Counted from the stretch's first letter, positions 11,777 through 23,573 are shown. The stretch is DNA of 64,000 nucleotides from Cherax quadricarinatus (GCF_038502225.1 NC_091325.1:30083966-30147965); one strand, 5' to 3'. Program-made: numbers and translations. Notes: generated by a model not told the origin, from the letters alone.

Positions 11777-12590
11777 TGGAGGAGGTGAGTGTATTCAGAT
11801 ATTTAGGAGTAGACATGTCAGCACATAGGTCCATGAAAGATGAGATGAATCATAGAACTGATGATGGGAAAAAAGTGGGTGGTGCACTTATGAGTCTGTG
11901 GAGAGAAAGAACTTTGTCCATGGAAGCAAAGAGGAGAATGTATGAGCGTATAGTTATACCAACACTCAAATATGGGTGTGAAGCATGGGTGGTGAATATT
12001 GCAACAAGGAGAAGGCTGGAAACAGTTGAGATGTCTTCTCTAAGGGCAATATGTGATATGAATATAATACAGAGAATTTATAGTTTGGAAATTAGGAGGA
12101 GGTGCAGAATACAAAAACTATTATCCAGAGGGCTGAGGAGGGGGTTTAAGCTGCTGTGGGCATGTAGAGAGGTTGGAACGAAATAGAATGTAGTGGAGGA
12201 AAGGCGGGGTAGGGGTCAGCCTTGGAAAGGCTGGAGGGAGGAGGAAATGGAGGTTTTGTGTGCGAGAGCTTGGACCTCTAGCATGCATGTGTGAGCGTGT
12301 TAGATAGGAGTGAATGGAGACAAATGGTTTTCAAAACTTGACGTGCTGTTGGAGTGAGCAAAGTAACATTTATGAAGGGATTCAGGGAAATAGGCAGGCG
12401 GGACTTGAGTCCTGGAGATGGGAAGTACAGTGCCTACACTCTGAAGGAGGGGTGTTAATGTTGCAGTTTTATAACTGTAGTGTGAGCGCACCTTTGGCAA
12501 GACAGTGATAGGGTGAATGATGAAACTTTTTCTTTTATGGGTCACCCTGCCTTGGTGGGACAAGGCCTATGTGTTAATAAAAAAATAACA
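11777..12590 (+). mobile_element. 3' fragment of another LINE (RT C terminus and 3'UTR), left arm
   Basis: The frame to 12186 encodes an RT C-terminal region: FRYLGVDMSAHRS, YERIVIPTLKYGCEAWVV and EMSSLRAICDM. The FxYLG...KYGxEAW pattern belongs to the post-catalytic part of LINE reverse transcriptases. The 3'UTR ends near TGGGTCACCCTGCCTTGGTGG and an A-rich end. Two other pieces of this 3'UTR occur: 51166-51309 (reverse) and 63752-64000 (forward, cut by the window end). Sequence 11777 to about 12440 has no counterpart in the right arm, where the Jockey element lies instead. The element is 5'-truncated; its clade was not resolved. Confidence 0.75.
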
Positions 12591-12717
12591 TGTATATTAT
12601 TTCATCACTCTTCTTCCTAGATCTAGCAATTTTACGGTTGAATGGAACGACTTGCAGACAGTAGTATATGAGCTGTTTCCTTACTGTTTTTTGAGAAACA
12701 CCTGAGAAAATAATGTG

Positions 12718-12730
12718 TTTATTCAGAGTT
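12718..12730. repeat. Target-site duplication of LINE C, 3' side
   Basis: TTTATTCAGAGTT, repeated exactly at 18585-18597. The right arm carries a single copy of the complement near 51008-51020 (empty site). Confidence 0.88.
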
Positions 12731-13828
12731 TTTTTTTTTTTTATATTTTTTTTAAAAACTTTACAGCCTTGATATTAAATTAAGATATAAAATGGATACA
12801 GTAGGATCCTCAATCCTACACAACATACACTAACCAAATTATTAACAACACATTGTAATTGACATAAAAGAGGTTACCCATATACACAAAATTTTCCATA
12901 TAACATACTATGATAAACAAAATAAACTATAACTATATAAACTATATAAAATATAAACTATATACAACTTTCAGATTTGTATAGTTAATATACTATGACG
13001 GACATATGACAAAGGTTCACAACCTTCACAGGAGATAAACAGAGTAATAACCTACATCCCAATCTCAGTTAAAAACAATCACATACTCTTCCCAAAATTA
13101 ACCCCTATACAATAAGAAGTACCTAAGCACATACATACCATCTCTTTTTAAGCATTGAAAAAAATCAAAATCAAATCCTAAATCAAAAATCAAATCCTAA
13201 GCCTCACACTTATACTAAATAAATATTAACAAATATTACTAAATATTAATACAGCCTCTTCCACCGGCTGAGCACATTATATAAAGTAAGAGACTAAACC
13301 ATACTGTCCCATTACAAACTTTTAACGAGGCATTACAAATTTATGGAAGTCATTATCGTTCCATCTAGCAGCAACTGGATGAGCACATTATATAATGCTA
13401 AAATAAAGACAGTACACTCGCTAAAAACCCACAACACTTAACACAAACATAATTTAATAACCTCTCATTGCGATACAATTATCGCACATGATTTATGCCC
13501 AATAAAAGCTATAAACGCACACTCTACATAAGCCCTAAAGCTCTTCACGGTCTTAAAACTATAATCTTGACACCATTCACACTTAATACATGAAGAAGGT
13601 CATGACGACCCTGACACATCAAACACAGAATTCTCCATTCAGGTACTACGTAATTACTTGATATCACCTTTGGTTTCTGTGCCCACTTGCAAGCTACATA
13701 CATGTATGCCACTCATCTACACCTTCATATACCCACATACACCTACACTCACACCCCTCCCCAGGAGGCGACCCCGCTGTGTCCCCCTGAAAACCCCCTT
13801 CCCGTATGTAATCCCCACCCCCCCCCCC

Positions 13829-16800
13829 TTACTCACTCAACCCAAGTCGTAGATTGATGAGAAAACCTAACGTTAACATTCTATACCCTTTCGAAAAATC
13901 CTTCTCCCACCTCCTCCCATACAGTTCTCTATTACGACACATCGTACGATAAACCGTTACCGCTAGTACCCGCCTCCGCACCTCACAATTCCCCCTCCCC
14001 CTCATCACCCACGATATATATATATAATCCACTATTATATAATCCAAAGCTCGTATAACACTCTCATCTAACCCTCCCACATCTAGGCTTAGTGCACGCA
14101 GAACCGACACCCCTCTGCCCCCCACCCCCTGTACTACCCTACTTAACCAATACCTAACACCCTCCAGTTCCCCACAAAAGTATACTGCATGGAACGCCGT
14201 CTCATCCTCCCCACAGATTCCACACCTTCCGCCCACAATTACCCCTCTGGTTCTTAAAACCTCCCCCGACGGTAGTATGCCATGCAAAAAACGATACATT
14301 ACCTCCCTTACCCTAGGCTTTAACTTCAACCTGCTAAACCTATACCAAATACTCGTCCATGCGTACATGGGGAACAATCCCTCAACTGGTACAACAATCC
14401 TGTCTGCAAGCAGCTTACACAAAACCCCTACTCGAATTTTCCTGGGTTCTCTAACCAACATCAAAGCCCTCAAAATAGTTTCACATTCCCTCAACTCCAC
14501 ACCACCATACAACTTACCCAACCTATCATGTACTTTTCCCAGCTGCCCTCCACTCACACCTTCGCGCAAAACCTCCCATTTAAGAAACACACATTTAATC
14601 CTCCTCCTCAGATCCATCAACCCCAACCCACCCTGGCGCACAGGTAACATTACAACCTCTCTCCTCAGCCAATCGCACCTTGAACCCCACAAAAAGTTAA
14701 ACACTCGTCTCAGAATTCCCACAATCGCCGTCCCTGTTAATGGGAACACGGCTGCTACGTGCCAAACCTTACTATACAATAATACATTTATAACAATCAC
14801 TCGTTGCACGAGAGTCAGATGATGAGGTCGCAATGCACCCAGACGCCCCTGAATCCTTTCCATTAATCTATTCGAGTTTTCCTCTCGAGCAGCTTCCAAA
14901 TCACCCTTATAGGTGATACCACAAATTTTTAAAGACACCGTTTGTTTTCTCACAACGTTACATCTCCCCCCCCCTCCACCCAATCACCCAACCCCATGAT
15001 CATTGACTTCTCTCTATTTACCTGCATCCCTGTTGCATTTCCGAACTGTTGCACAACAGCATCCAAAACACCCAACGTCATCCCCTCCCGAACCAGGACT
15101 GTTGTATCGTCTACGTATCCTATTATTCCCGGCCACACTTTCCCTACCCCACCCCCCCTACCTCCACTCGTGTCACATACACAACGTTCAACCATTCTAT
15201 AGAAGGGGTCCTGAATGCACGCAAACAACATTTGTGACATGGGACACCCCTGCCTAAGTCCCCTACCCATTACAATCCCCTCCCCCAAGCATCCATTAAT
15301 CTGTACCCTCATCTTGGCACCATTGTACAACGTGGTTACCCAATTAACTATTTCATCCCCATAACCCTGCCTCCTAATTATAGCTCCCAATGCTCCTCGT
15401 TCCACCCTGTCATAGGCCCCCTGCCAGTCTAAAGCCAACAACGCCGCCCTCCCTCCCCCCCCTTTTGACTCCACAAAACTTCGCAGTATTCCATGACCCT
15501 CAATCATCGACCTTCCAGGCAAACCATACTGCGTTTTCGAAACCACTCTCCCTACCACACATTTGAACCTATTACACAAGACTTTAGCAAACAACTTATA
15601 ATCAGCACATAACAGGGATATGGCACAGTACTCCTTGAGGGTGTGCTGCCCCTTACCCTTCTGGACCAACACTACAACTGCTGTTGCTTGCTTGTCCCCC
15701 ATCACTCCCTTCTCCTTCATCTGATTAAATAACCTACCCATGAAACCCCTTATCACCTCCCAATGTTGGAGATAAAATTCAGCCGGGAGACCGTCTATTC
15801 CCGGTGCTTTGCCTTTCCTCATTCTCCTTAAAGCCAACTCTATTTCCTCCTCTGTTATTACCCCCCCTAAAGCCTTTCTATCACTATTCCCTAATTTACA
15901 CGTCACATACTCACACACCTTCTCTAAATCCACATTTCCCACCTTCCCACTTGTCCAATACCCTTCATACCATTTATCCGCATACATACACATTCCTTTT
16001 GTAGTTAGTATCTCCTGACCCATTCTATAACCCCCCGCCATCTCGTGTACTTCTAACCTCGGAATAGCTGTAACCTGCTGTCTTTGTTTTTGACGTCGCA
16101 ACACACACGCCGATGGTTTGTCACCCCAAAGCACCTCCTCTACCCCTGCCTGCACCCTTACCGCTTGAAACCTCTCATTTTGTAACTCCCTCAGTCTCCC
16201 CTTGACCTCGACAATTTCATCCATAGGATAGTTGCCCCCCACAGCCCCCTTCTCATAACAGCCCCTTAACCTGTCCTCCAGATAATTTGAAAGCCCATAT
16301 TTAAAATCATTTATACGTTTGCCCACCCCCACATAATATTTCCTAATCCTTTCCTTGGCAACACAATCCCACCATTGTACATCTTCCACTCCCTGTGCCT
16401 CCTCACTAAGCTCCTTCCATAGGACAGAAAATCCCTCTAACCCCTCCTCATCACTCAATGCACTTATATTTAATTTCCAGTAACTCCTGTATATTTCTGC
16501 AAGCGCCTCCCACCCAACCTCCACCAACACTGCTCTATGGTCTGACCATGCAACTTCAACAGTTTTGAAAGCTCTCACTACAACCCCGTGAGAAAGATAC
16601 ACTCTATCTAACCTCGCTGCATACCCTCTCCTAACAAATGTATGCTCTGTCTCCCACGCCCCCCCCTCGAATGCGTCTCTTAACCTAATATCCCTCAATA
16701 AATCTCGTAGGGCCACCGACACATAACCTGCCCCTTTTGGTTCCACATCAGCCCTCCTAATGACGCAGTTCCAATCACCTCCTACTATTGCCACCTCCGG

Positions 16801-17181
16801 TAATGCACGGAAAAAAAACACAAGGTCCTCGCACACAAACTCCTGCTTTACCTGTACATTATTCTCTGCAGGCGCATATACACTAATAAAAGCCACACGT
16901 TTTCCCATCCACAAACCATCTACGCGCAACACCCTTCCCCCTCCCCCCCCCTCACTTCTCTGCAAAACAAACGGGCTCGCCTCCCTAATTAAGATACCCA
17001 CCCCCCCTTTCAAACGGGCAGATGGCAGGGTTACCACCTGAAACCCCTCCATCTCCAACACCCTACCCTCCTTAAAATTGTGCTCCTGTAGGAACACAAC
17101 ATCCACTCTAAATTTATTCAGAAACTCTCGAAACCATTCTCTCTTTACACTATTACACAAACCATTAACGTTTACTGTCAT
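13829..17181 (-). pseudogene. LINE C ORF2: APE endonuclease-reverse transcriptase, one frameshift
   Basis: The start is placed at the ATG 17179-17181 (MTVNVNGL), 42 nt after the ORF1 stop; the frame is open further upstream. Endonuclease motifs are VNVNGL, VFLQEHN, ISVYAPAE, IVGGDWNCV, ARLDRVYLS and SDHRAV. RT motifs are KAPGIDGLPAEFY, DYKLFAKVL, LALDWQGAYDR, GLRQGCPM and the catalytic GYVDDT. The frame breaks in a nine-base C-run (14966-14974). The second frame then carries FLWGSRCDWL, LPVRQGGLGL and a CX2CX7HX4C finger (CGICGEDETAFHAVYFC). Apart from that single homopolymer break it looks complete, at about 1,110 aa, as expected for Tx1/L1-like ORF2. Confidence 0.9.
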
Positions 17182-17223
17182 ACACCGGAGGCCTATTAGA
17201 ATTTCCACCCCTGCCTCCTCTCT

Positions 17224-18453
17224 TCACTCTTCCGATGGCCACCAGAACGTGTGGGACCACTTGTCACCTGCACACTTCCCTCTCTCCCCCCCCCCCTTCT
17301 TTCGGTGCCTCCTGTCATGGCCACCACTACCTTCACCGTCTGCCCATATTTGCTTCCCAGTCCTCTGCGCTGGCGTTAGGACATCATCTGAATCCGATGC
17401 AGCGGCTCTCTTTCTTGTGACAGGCGCATCCTCCATGGCTTGGTCTGGGGATGCCTCACAATGTACCTCTACCTCCACTGTACACAGTGACAAAGATCTC
17501 GGTGACACCTCAGTCACGCTGTCACTCCCTTCGTCCGAAAAGTTCTGTTGGTGATGCCCCACAGCCTTCACCTCATCTTCTACTACCCTGCCAGGAGCAG
17601 CCACCTCCTCAGGCGGTGACAAGGACTTCAGAACCTCGGCTAATTCCTCCTCAAGTTCCAACACTTCCTCCTGTACTTTTTGCTCAACTCGATCCACTGG
17701 AAGTGTGTCTGGACCAGGTAACTGGTCAAGGGCCTCACCCTCTCCCCCAGCCTTATACGCCTCATCCACTATCTCGCTCCATAGACGACCACGCCCTCCT
17801 TCACGTCGTTGATCAACACCTGCTTCCCCTGGTGTAGAAGCGGATGTCTCCGCCTCTGGGCCAGGAGCTCGTTGCCGCTTCCCACACTCCGCCGCTATGT
17901 GATCATATTCCCCACATAGTCGGCAGGTACGCCTTTGCCCCGCGTATGACACCATGACCTGTGTCCTGAATTCCTTTAGGTACACGTAAGACGGTATGGG
18001 GTGTCGCAATGACATTTTTAGGTTAAAAGTGCCCTCCGGCATACCTGTGTAGGCACCCGACACCCACTTACCATGCTGGGCCAAATGAACAGTTCCGTAT
18101 TCCTCAAATACTTTTCTGATATCTGTCTCATCCGCCTCAAAGGGGACATTACGCAATTTAATCCATGTATAATGTCTGGATACATCGATCATCCTCACAC
18201 GCACAGCTGGTGTAGCATCAAGACTTACGTCCTGAAAACGGTTGACCAACGACTCGTAAACCGTTGCTGAGAGCAGTTTCACAAAAAATCTACGTGCTCC
18301 GTTCAATGCTACGCCGTACAACTCTCCATCCTGAATGCCATACGTGTCTCTGATGATTTTAGGTAGTAATACCTGGGCTGAGGCTGGCGTTATTGCCCCA
18401 CTGAGAAGTTCAACACCGACAGTGTTAATCCTGCGTCTGTAACTGCACGCCAT
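17224..18453 (-). CDS. LINE C ORF1: RRM-like / CCHC zinc-knuckle protein
   Basis: A 409-aa intact frame from the ATG at 18451-18453 (MACSYRRRINTV). Residues about 95-170 look like an RRM fold (WIKLRNVPFEADETDIRKVF). The CCHC knuckle uses Cys177, Cys180, His185 and Cys190. A Glu-rich, probably disordered tail follows, then a Ser-Asp-Asp LTPAQRTG block near residue 365. It is expected to be an RNA-binding partner of ORF2 in the retrotransposition RNP. The intact frame supports a recent insertion. Confidence 0.87.
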   Translation of the reverse strand: MACSYRRRINTVGVELLSGAITPASAQVLLPKIIRDTYGIQDGELYGVALNGARRFFVKLLSATVYESLVNRFQDVSLDATPAVRVRMIDVSRHYTWIKLRNVPFEADETDIRKVFEEYGTVHLAQHGKWVSGAYTGMPEGTFNLKMSLRHPIPSYVYLKEFRTQVMVSYAGQRRTCRLCGEYDHIAAECGKRQRAPGPEAETSASTPGEAGVDQRREGGRGRLWSEIVDEAYKAGGEGEALDQLPGPDTLPVDRVEQKVQEEVLELEEELAEVLKSLSPPEEVAAPGRVVEDEVKAVGHHQQNFSDEGSDSVTEVSPRSLSLCTVEVEVHCEASPDQAMEDAPVTRKRAAASDSDDVLTPAQRTGKQIWADGEGSGGHDRRHRKKGGGERGKCAGDKWSHTFWWPSEE

Positions 18454-18584
18454 GTTGACTAATAGTAGTTCTCCTGGTCTGACGACAGAGGCGCGACAAG
18501 CACCACCTCACACTACTGCTGTCAGGGAACTGAAGAGCGTTTGCGCAGGAGGTCTGCACGGCCCAATAGCGATGCAGACAATTA

Positions 18585-18597
18585 TTTATTCAGAGTT
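18585..18597. repeat. Target-site duplication of LINE C, 5' side
   Basis: TTTATTCAGAGTT, identical to 12718-12730. Confidence 0.88.
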
Positions 18598-20677
18598 AAT
18601 AGATTTAGCAGCAATCAAGAAGCTGTATAGTATACTTCCTATGTTGTCACATTTGGACCTTTCATGTTCTGTGCATGAAAATTTGAATTTATTTTACGAA
18701 ATATTCAATATTGGTGATATTACGTTGTGATATCATGGAGATTTTGGCTTCTTTTCCTTATGCTTTGACGACATTAAGGACATCTTAGGGTGGGATTTCT
18801 TATTCTCTAGGTGGCCAGTATGTGCGACGAAATATGACCACTCGTTGTTTGCTTGCCTCGTCTAGCTCGAGAAAGAGTTATGATATATTCTTCATCTATT
18901 ATATCTCTGGTGCCCTGCAAGTAAAATAATATACATCCAAAATTCATGTATTAATGCTTTACGAAAATAGCATTAATCACTAATATATGTGTTTACAGCT
19001 AAATTTTCCGTTCAAGTACTTTATTTAAATTTCACCCTAGAAATATTTTTTACACAGGTAACTGTGGATGAATTGCTTAAGAAAACTAAAACCAGACAAG
19101 TTAATTGAACCAATCCCTTGAGTAGCATTATCTGGTGATTTTGCTTGTCTTTATACTGATGTATTACTAGGCAAGTAATGGTTATGTAGTCCTAAAACCT
19201 TTTTCTACAAGAAGATTAATGCTACTTATTAATTATTAGTGATATAATTTTGAACTTTTGGTGCTCGGAACAACTGCAACATTACTGAGTAAGAGTTACT
19301 GATGATATCCAGTCTGCTTTTCCTTCCCGGAACTAGGTGAAAGTGATATACACTTGTAAGCTTTCCTTACTAAGTGCTACAGTTGCATACTTGGGTAGAT
19401 GTTATTGGTGTATGTGGGTTTTTCTAGTCAGGAATTACTTTAGCCTAACTGAGCTTTCATTACCAAGTGTGGAGGAATTTTCTCCAGGAGGGGTGGTATC
19501 AGCCACCTTCAGCTCCTTTCAGCCCTTTCAGCCCTCTGAGGGACTCAGCCCTCCAGAGGGGCTGATGTCATCTTGCTTCTGCATCTCTACATAAACACTG
19601 TGATTGATTCCAGATGCTATACGAGCATGTATCATGGTCATGTGGCTTCGTTGCAAGAGACCAGTGTAGTTTAATGAGAGACAATCAATCTCTTACCTTA
19701 GCAGGACAATCAAGGAAAATCTTGCACTCACTTTATTAACATGTTAAAGATAGTGTACATTGTTGTCTATGCCCAGACAGCAAGAATCAAGCATTTTGCA
19801 TTGCTTCATGATAGAAGTTTAGCAAGGAAGGGAAATATGCTATGTTAGCTTTTCCTTTATTTGCAGGGGGTAAGCAAAGTGCGGTGAGAGGCATCTTGGC
19901 TTAGATTGCTTTTAACCCTGCCAAGGGACGCATTGACGCCAGGATAATGAACAAAGATCACTGATCCACGCATTTGTGTGCATAAAAGAATCTCAAAGAA
20001 CACATTAAAACACAGAGAAGTGTGATCAGCTTCTTTAGTGATAAGATTGTGAATAATAAAACAATACTTGATGAACAGTGTGTACCAACAATGAATGTTG
20101 TGATCCTGATGGAGTGTAGTGCGACATTCAAAGAACACATCTGCTTCAGTCAAGACAACAGATAACTGGGTGCAACTATAGGTCAGGTACAAATACCCAG
20201 GTATATCTCATATACATGATAGGGGTAGGTCGGATGCACAGAGGATATCCATTCATGTTTTATTTGATGCACCAATACCCGGTGATCCGGGGGCCATCGA
20301 GCCCACACCAGTACATATCATCAGTATTCAGTTATTGAAATACTGACATAACACCCCCTATGGGTAATTATATTTACATAACTTTTTTTTACACAGTCCT
20401 TGGGGAGTGCATATGACAGCTTCTCAATGCATTGCCTACATAGACAGCTGTGTAGGCAAGAGCTGTCTTTCAATATAAGTCCCATTACAATCCATTATTT
20501 ACTCTCAGACTTAGCTTCTAGCATTTCCCAAAAAACTAAATACTTCAGCAGCTTAAGTGGATAGGCATGAGTGAAGTAATCTTGTAAGATTTCCAACCAA
20601 GGTATTAGAGCAGTGTAATTAGAAAAGTGATGGTTATGGGGTCTTGTACACAGCACCTTACAATTTATGCAGCGGTG
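18598..20677. other. Arm-shared sequence downstream of the receptor exons (left arm)
   Basis: It matches 48905-51008 of the right arm in reverse with scattered substitutions. It contains a repeat-like block with CAGCCCTCTGAGGGACTCAGC (19535-19570) and a small nested hairpin near 20425-20475. Frames of about 85 and 111 codons are present in both arms, but they lack family signatures and the longer begins at a non-ATG codon. I see no other gene. It would contain the 3'UTR of the gustatory receptor gene. Confidence 0.5.
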
Positions 20678-20776
20678 TTAGGGGACAGATGTTGGTGTTT
20701 GTTTTGTGAGCTTCTGGTCTTCTCCAACCCTGAACTGCAACAGAATCACTATGTACGTGGCGATGAAACTGGCAAC
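20678..20776 (-). CDS. Gustatory receptor (Gr) family, last coding exon (left copy)
   Basis: The exon follows a splice acceptor (TTTACAG on minus; AG at 20777-20778) and encodes VASFIATYIVILLQF plus a short hydrophilic tail, ending with TAA at 20678-20680 (32 aa). TYIVILLQF fits the TYhhhhhQF signature of the seventh transmembrane segment of arthropod gustatory receptors. It joins in phase 0 to the exon at 20927-21013; a phase-0 intron just before this segment is a known feature of insect Gr genes. The protein sequence is identical in the right-arm copy. Upstream exons were not found, so functionality is unknown. Confidence 0.8.
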   Translation of the reverse strand, partial: VASFIATYIVILLQFRVGEDQKLTKQTPTSVP

Positions 20777-20926
20777 CTGTAAACATTAATAAAGCCTAAG
20801 ATACTTTCCTTCATACTTTCCTTCAACACATTCCAATATTTAATTATATTTGGACTATTTCCGAACCATAATTAAGAGTAATGCATTAGTTAAAGTTTAC
20901 TATTTAAAATTATATTCATTACTCAC

Positions 20927-21013
20927 ATCGACCAGTCTGGCCTTGGCCAGTACGTAGAAGCCGCCAATAGTGAAGGATGGGTATTTATCAAGTACGTCCA
21001 GAAGGTACGTCAA
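20927..21013 (-). CDS. Gustatory receptor (Gr) family, penultimate exon (left copy)
   Basis: An 87-nt, 29-codon exon between an acceptor (GTTGCAG, complement of 21014-21020) and a GTGAGT donor (complement of 20921-20926). It encodes LTYLLDVLDKYPSFTIGGFY then VLAKARLVD. The spacing from GGF to the TY of the next exon (20 residues from GF to TY) matches the Gr family TM7 layout. The only difference from the right copy is a silent GGC/GGT change. The 150-bp intron between the two exons has canonical GT-AG ends. A minisatellite occupies the upstream intron. Confidence 0.8.
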
Positions 21014-21029
21014 CTGCAACACCAGAAGT

Positions 21030-21346
21030 GAATATATCACTATTACATGTGTAAATGATCAGGTGACACATAGTGATCCTTGTATGTAGTCACAGTGACA
21101 CATGTATTGTGATACTTGTACACACACACATGTTGACACATGTATTGTGATACTTGTACACCCACATGTTGACACTTGTATTGTGATACTTGTACACACA
21201 CATGTTGACGCTTATACAAACAAGATTTCACCTACCTATAAGTTGTGACACCTGTACATACAGGATGACACTTGTGCACATGTAGTGGCACCTGTACATG
21301 CATGATGACACTTGTACACATTTAGTAACACCTGTACATACATGAT
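21030..21346. repeat. Degenerate minisatellite upstream of the receptor exon (left arm)
   Basis: Repeats of about 20-35 bp built from GTGATACTTGTACACACACA, ACATGTTGACAC and CACCTGTACATACATGATGA. They lie in the intron ahead of the Gr exon. The same array, with different copy arrangement, is at 48233-48540. The CR1-like insertion at 21347 interrupts it. Confidence 0.75.
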
Positions 21347-22342
21347 TCTTTTTTTTTTCTTTTTCTTTTTTTTCAAATTCAAATTCAAAGTTTATTCTCT
21401 ATAAGGATTACAATGCTGAGTTTACAGAAATTTGGTTATTGTTTGGTTTACATGTAGTAAAATTGTGATTACAGAGTGTACCACTAGAACGCTTAGCATG
21501 GCTAGGCATTTCGGGCATACTTAGTTTTATTCTTAATTGTAAAATATTACAAATTATGAGGTAAGTTGGTATTATGGTTAAGTGACTAAATACTAGTTTG
21601 TGAGTTTAGCAATGTGAATGCTTTTGTTTTGGCACAGTACATAGTTTCAGTATTGGAGTATCACAGGATTCATTATTTTAAGACTGAGATTAATATTTCT
21701 GTTTATGGTCAAATGAGTGAGTGAGTGTAAGTGTGAACCACCAGGTGGTATTTGTGTAGTTAGTTGACGGGGTGTATCAGGGAGATAAGATGTTTTCTAA
21801 TGGTAGTTTTGAAGGTGATGAATGTGTCTGCAGTTCTAGAGTTCTCAGGTAGGGTATTCCAGATTTTAGGGCCTTTGACATACATTGAATTTTTGTAAAG
21901 GTTTAGTCGGACACTGGGAATGTCGTAGAGATGTTTGTGTCTGGTGTTATGCCTGTGGGTTCTGTCACAACTATCAAGAAAGCGTTTTAGGTCAAGGTTG
22001 ATATTATAGTTTAAGGCCCTGTAGATATAGATTGCACAGTAGTAAGTGTGGATGTACTGAACTGGGAGTAAGTTTAGATCTATGAAGAGTGGGGGGGGGT
22101 GTGTTGCCAGGGATGGGATTTAGTGATTATTCTTACTGCAGCTTTTTGTTGGGTTATTATTGGCTTTAGGTGTGTTGCTGCAGTTGATCCCCAAGCACAA
22201 ATAGCATAGGTGAGGTATGGATAAATAAGTGAGCGGTATAGTGTGAGAAGGGCATTTTGCGGCACGTAGTATCGTATCTTGGAGAGTATCCCAACCGTTT
22301 TGGATACTTTTTTGGCTATATGCTGGATATGGGTGCTGAAAT
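21347..22342 (-). mobile_element. 5'-truncated CR1/L2-like LINE (left arm only)
   Basis: On the minus strand it encodes the RT C-terminal segment (KKVSKTVGILSKIRYY, YPYLTYAICAWGS, QQKAAVRIITKSHPW) and the 3'UTR, ending in a tandem GAATTT-type tail next to T-rich sequence. It is the same family as 23574-29345. The right arm has an uninterrupted minisatellite at this position. The target duplication is short at best (TGAT). Confidence 0.85.
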
Positions 22343-22657
22343 TGATGACACTTGTGCACATGTAGTAGCACCTGTACATACAGTGACACATGCTAATTCC
22401 GTCACACATATTGTGACACAATAAACATATTAAAAATAATGATCAAATTGAATATATCTAAGTTAAGGAACAAGAAAATGTTGTTGTTTTGCCTCGTGGT
22501 GTCAATGTTGTGTTCGTCTTGACACTTGTGATGGAATATTTTATTTTTTGACCAGATGTATTTCTGGTTAATCATTCGTCTCTCAACCCTTGAGTAGAGA
22601 GGATGTGTGCTGCTGCTGCCCCCTGGTGTTGACTGGGTGCAGTAATATTTTCACAAC

Positions 22658-23473
22658 ATGGCACAGGCTTGTCGCCGTCGGGTTAATACAGTCTGTATTG
22701 AATTAACCAGTGGAGCTGTAACGTGGCCGTCTATGGAGTTACTTCTACCAGCAATAATCAGAGAAACCTACAGCATAGCTAATGAAGAGATTTGTGAACT
22801 TGCATTGAATGGCACGAAGAGAATATTTCTTAAATTCAACTCGGCGAGTGTGTACTAGGCTGTGGTGAACAAGTTCCAGGAAGTGGCCATACCTGTGAAT
22901 CATGCTGTGATGGTGAGGATGCATGATGTATCAAGTTATTACACTTGGGTGAAGATCAGGAATGTGCCATTCAAGGTGGATGCATCTGACATACAGTTCT
23001 CCATGAGTAAATACGGGACGATACACACGGTCACTGCAGGAAGGTGGTCAGCTGGTCCGTATATGGGGATACCTGAGGGTACGTACTCTGTGAAGATGAC
23101 GATACGACATCCTATGCCGTCGTATGTGATGATGGACGACTTCAGAACTCAGGTATTTGTGACATACGCAGGGCAGCGATGCCCTTGTCATTTGTGTGGG
23201 TCGTATGACCACCTGGCTGTGCAATGTGGTAGAGGACGTGGTGACAACGACCAGCAACGACGAAGAGACGTTGAGGAGAGGAGAGTGGAGCAAGAGTAGC
23301 CGTTTTTGACACTGCCTCCGCAGAGTGCGTCATGGAGTGAGGAGGTTGAGAGGGAAGAGGAGAAGATGGCAGGTGCTACGAGTGGGGGGACTCCCCTTCC
23401 TTGGACGTGGTTCAAGCGCTAGAGGAGATCATCGAGGAAGTGAATGACAGCAAGGAGGAAACATCGATAATGA
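22658..23473 (+). pseudogene. LINE D ORF1 remnant, left copy, cut by the assembly gap
   Basis: ATG at 22658 (MAQACRRRVNTV). The frame holds the RRM-like WVKIRNVPFKVDASD segment and a CX2CX4HX4C knuckle (CHLCGSYDHLAVQCGR). A TAG at 22856-22858 interrupts it; the right-arm copy reads Glu there, so this nonsense change is specific to the left. A second stop after the knuckle (TAG 23297-23299) is shared by both arms. The sequence runs straight into the 100-N gap. Confidence 0.85.
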
Positions 23474-23573
23474 NNNNNNNNNNNNNNNNNNNNNNNNNNN
23501 NNNNNNNNNNNNNNNNNNNNNNNNNNNNNNNNNNNNNNNNNNNNNNNNNNNNNNNNNNNNNNNNNNNNNNNNN
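23474..23573. other. Assembly gap of exactly 100 N
   Basis: A fixed-length N run. Left of it the sequence matches 47159 onward of the right arm in reverse; right of it is an unrelated CR1-like LINE. The contig boundary coincides with the end of the inverted homology. Confidence 0.99.

Larger units (their letters stand above)
12731..18584 (-). mobile_element. LINE C: nearly intact Tx1/L1-like non-LTR retrotransposon (left arm only)
   Basis: About 5.85 kb between exact 13-bp direct repeats. The order on the minus strand is a 5'UTR of about 130 bp, ORF1 (17224-18453), ORF2 (13829-17181), a 3'UTR of about 1.1 kb and a terminal poly-A (T-run at 12731-12742). It is a close relative of the degenerate LINE A; their 3'UTRs align over the CAAGTAATTA...GAATTCTGTGTTT block. 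The right arm is empty at this site, so the insertion happened after the two copies of the locus separated. Confidence 0.92.

Noticed and set aside
11749..12186. Possible stand-alone reverse transcriptase gene
   Set aside because: Only the post-catalytic C-terminal part is present, followed by a LINE 3'UTR; it is a 5'-truncated element.
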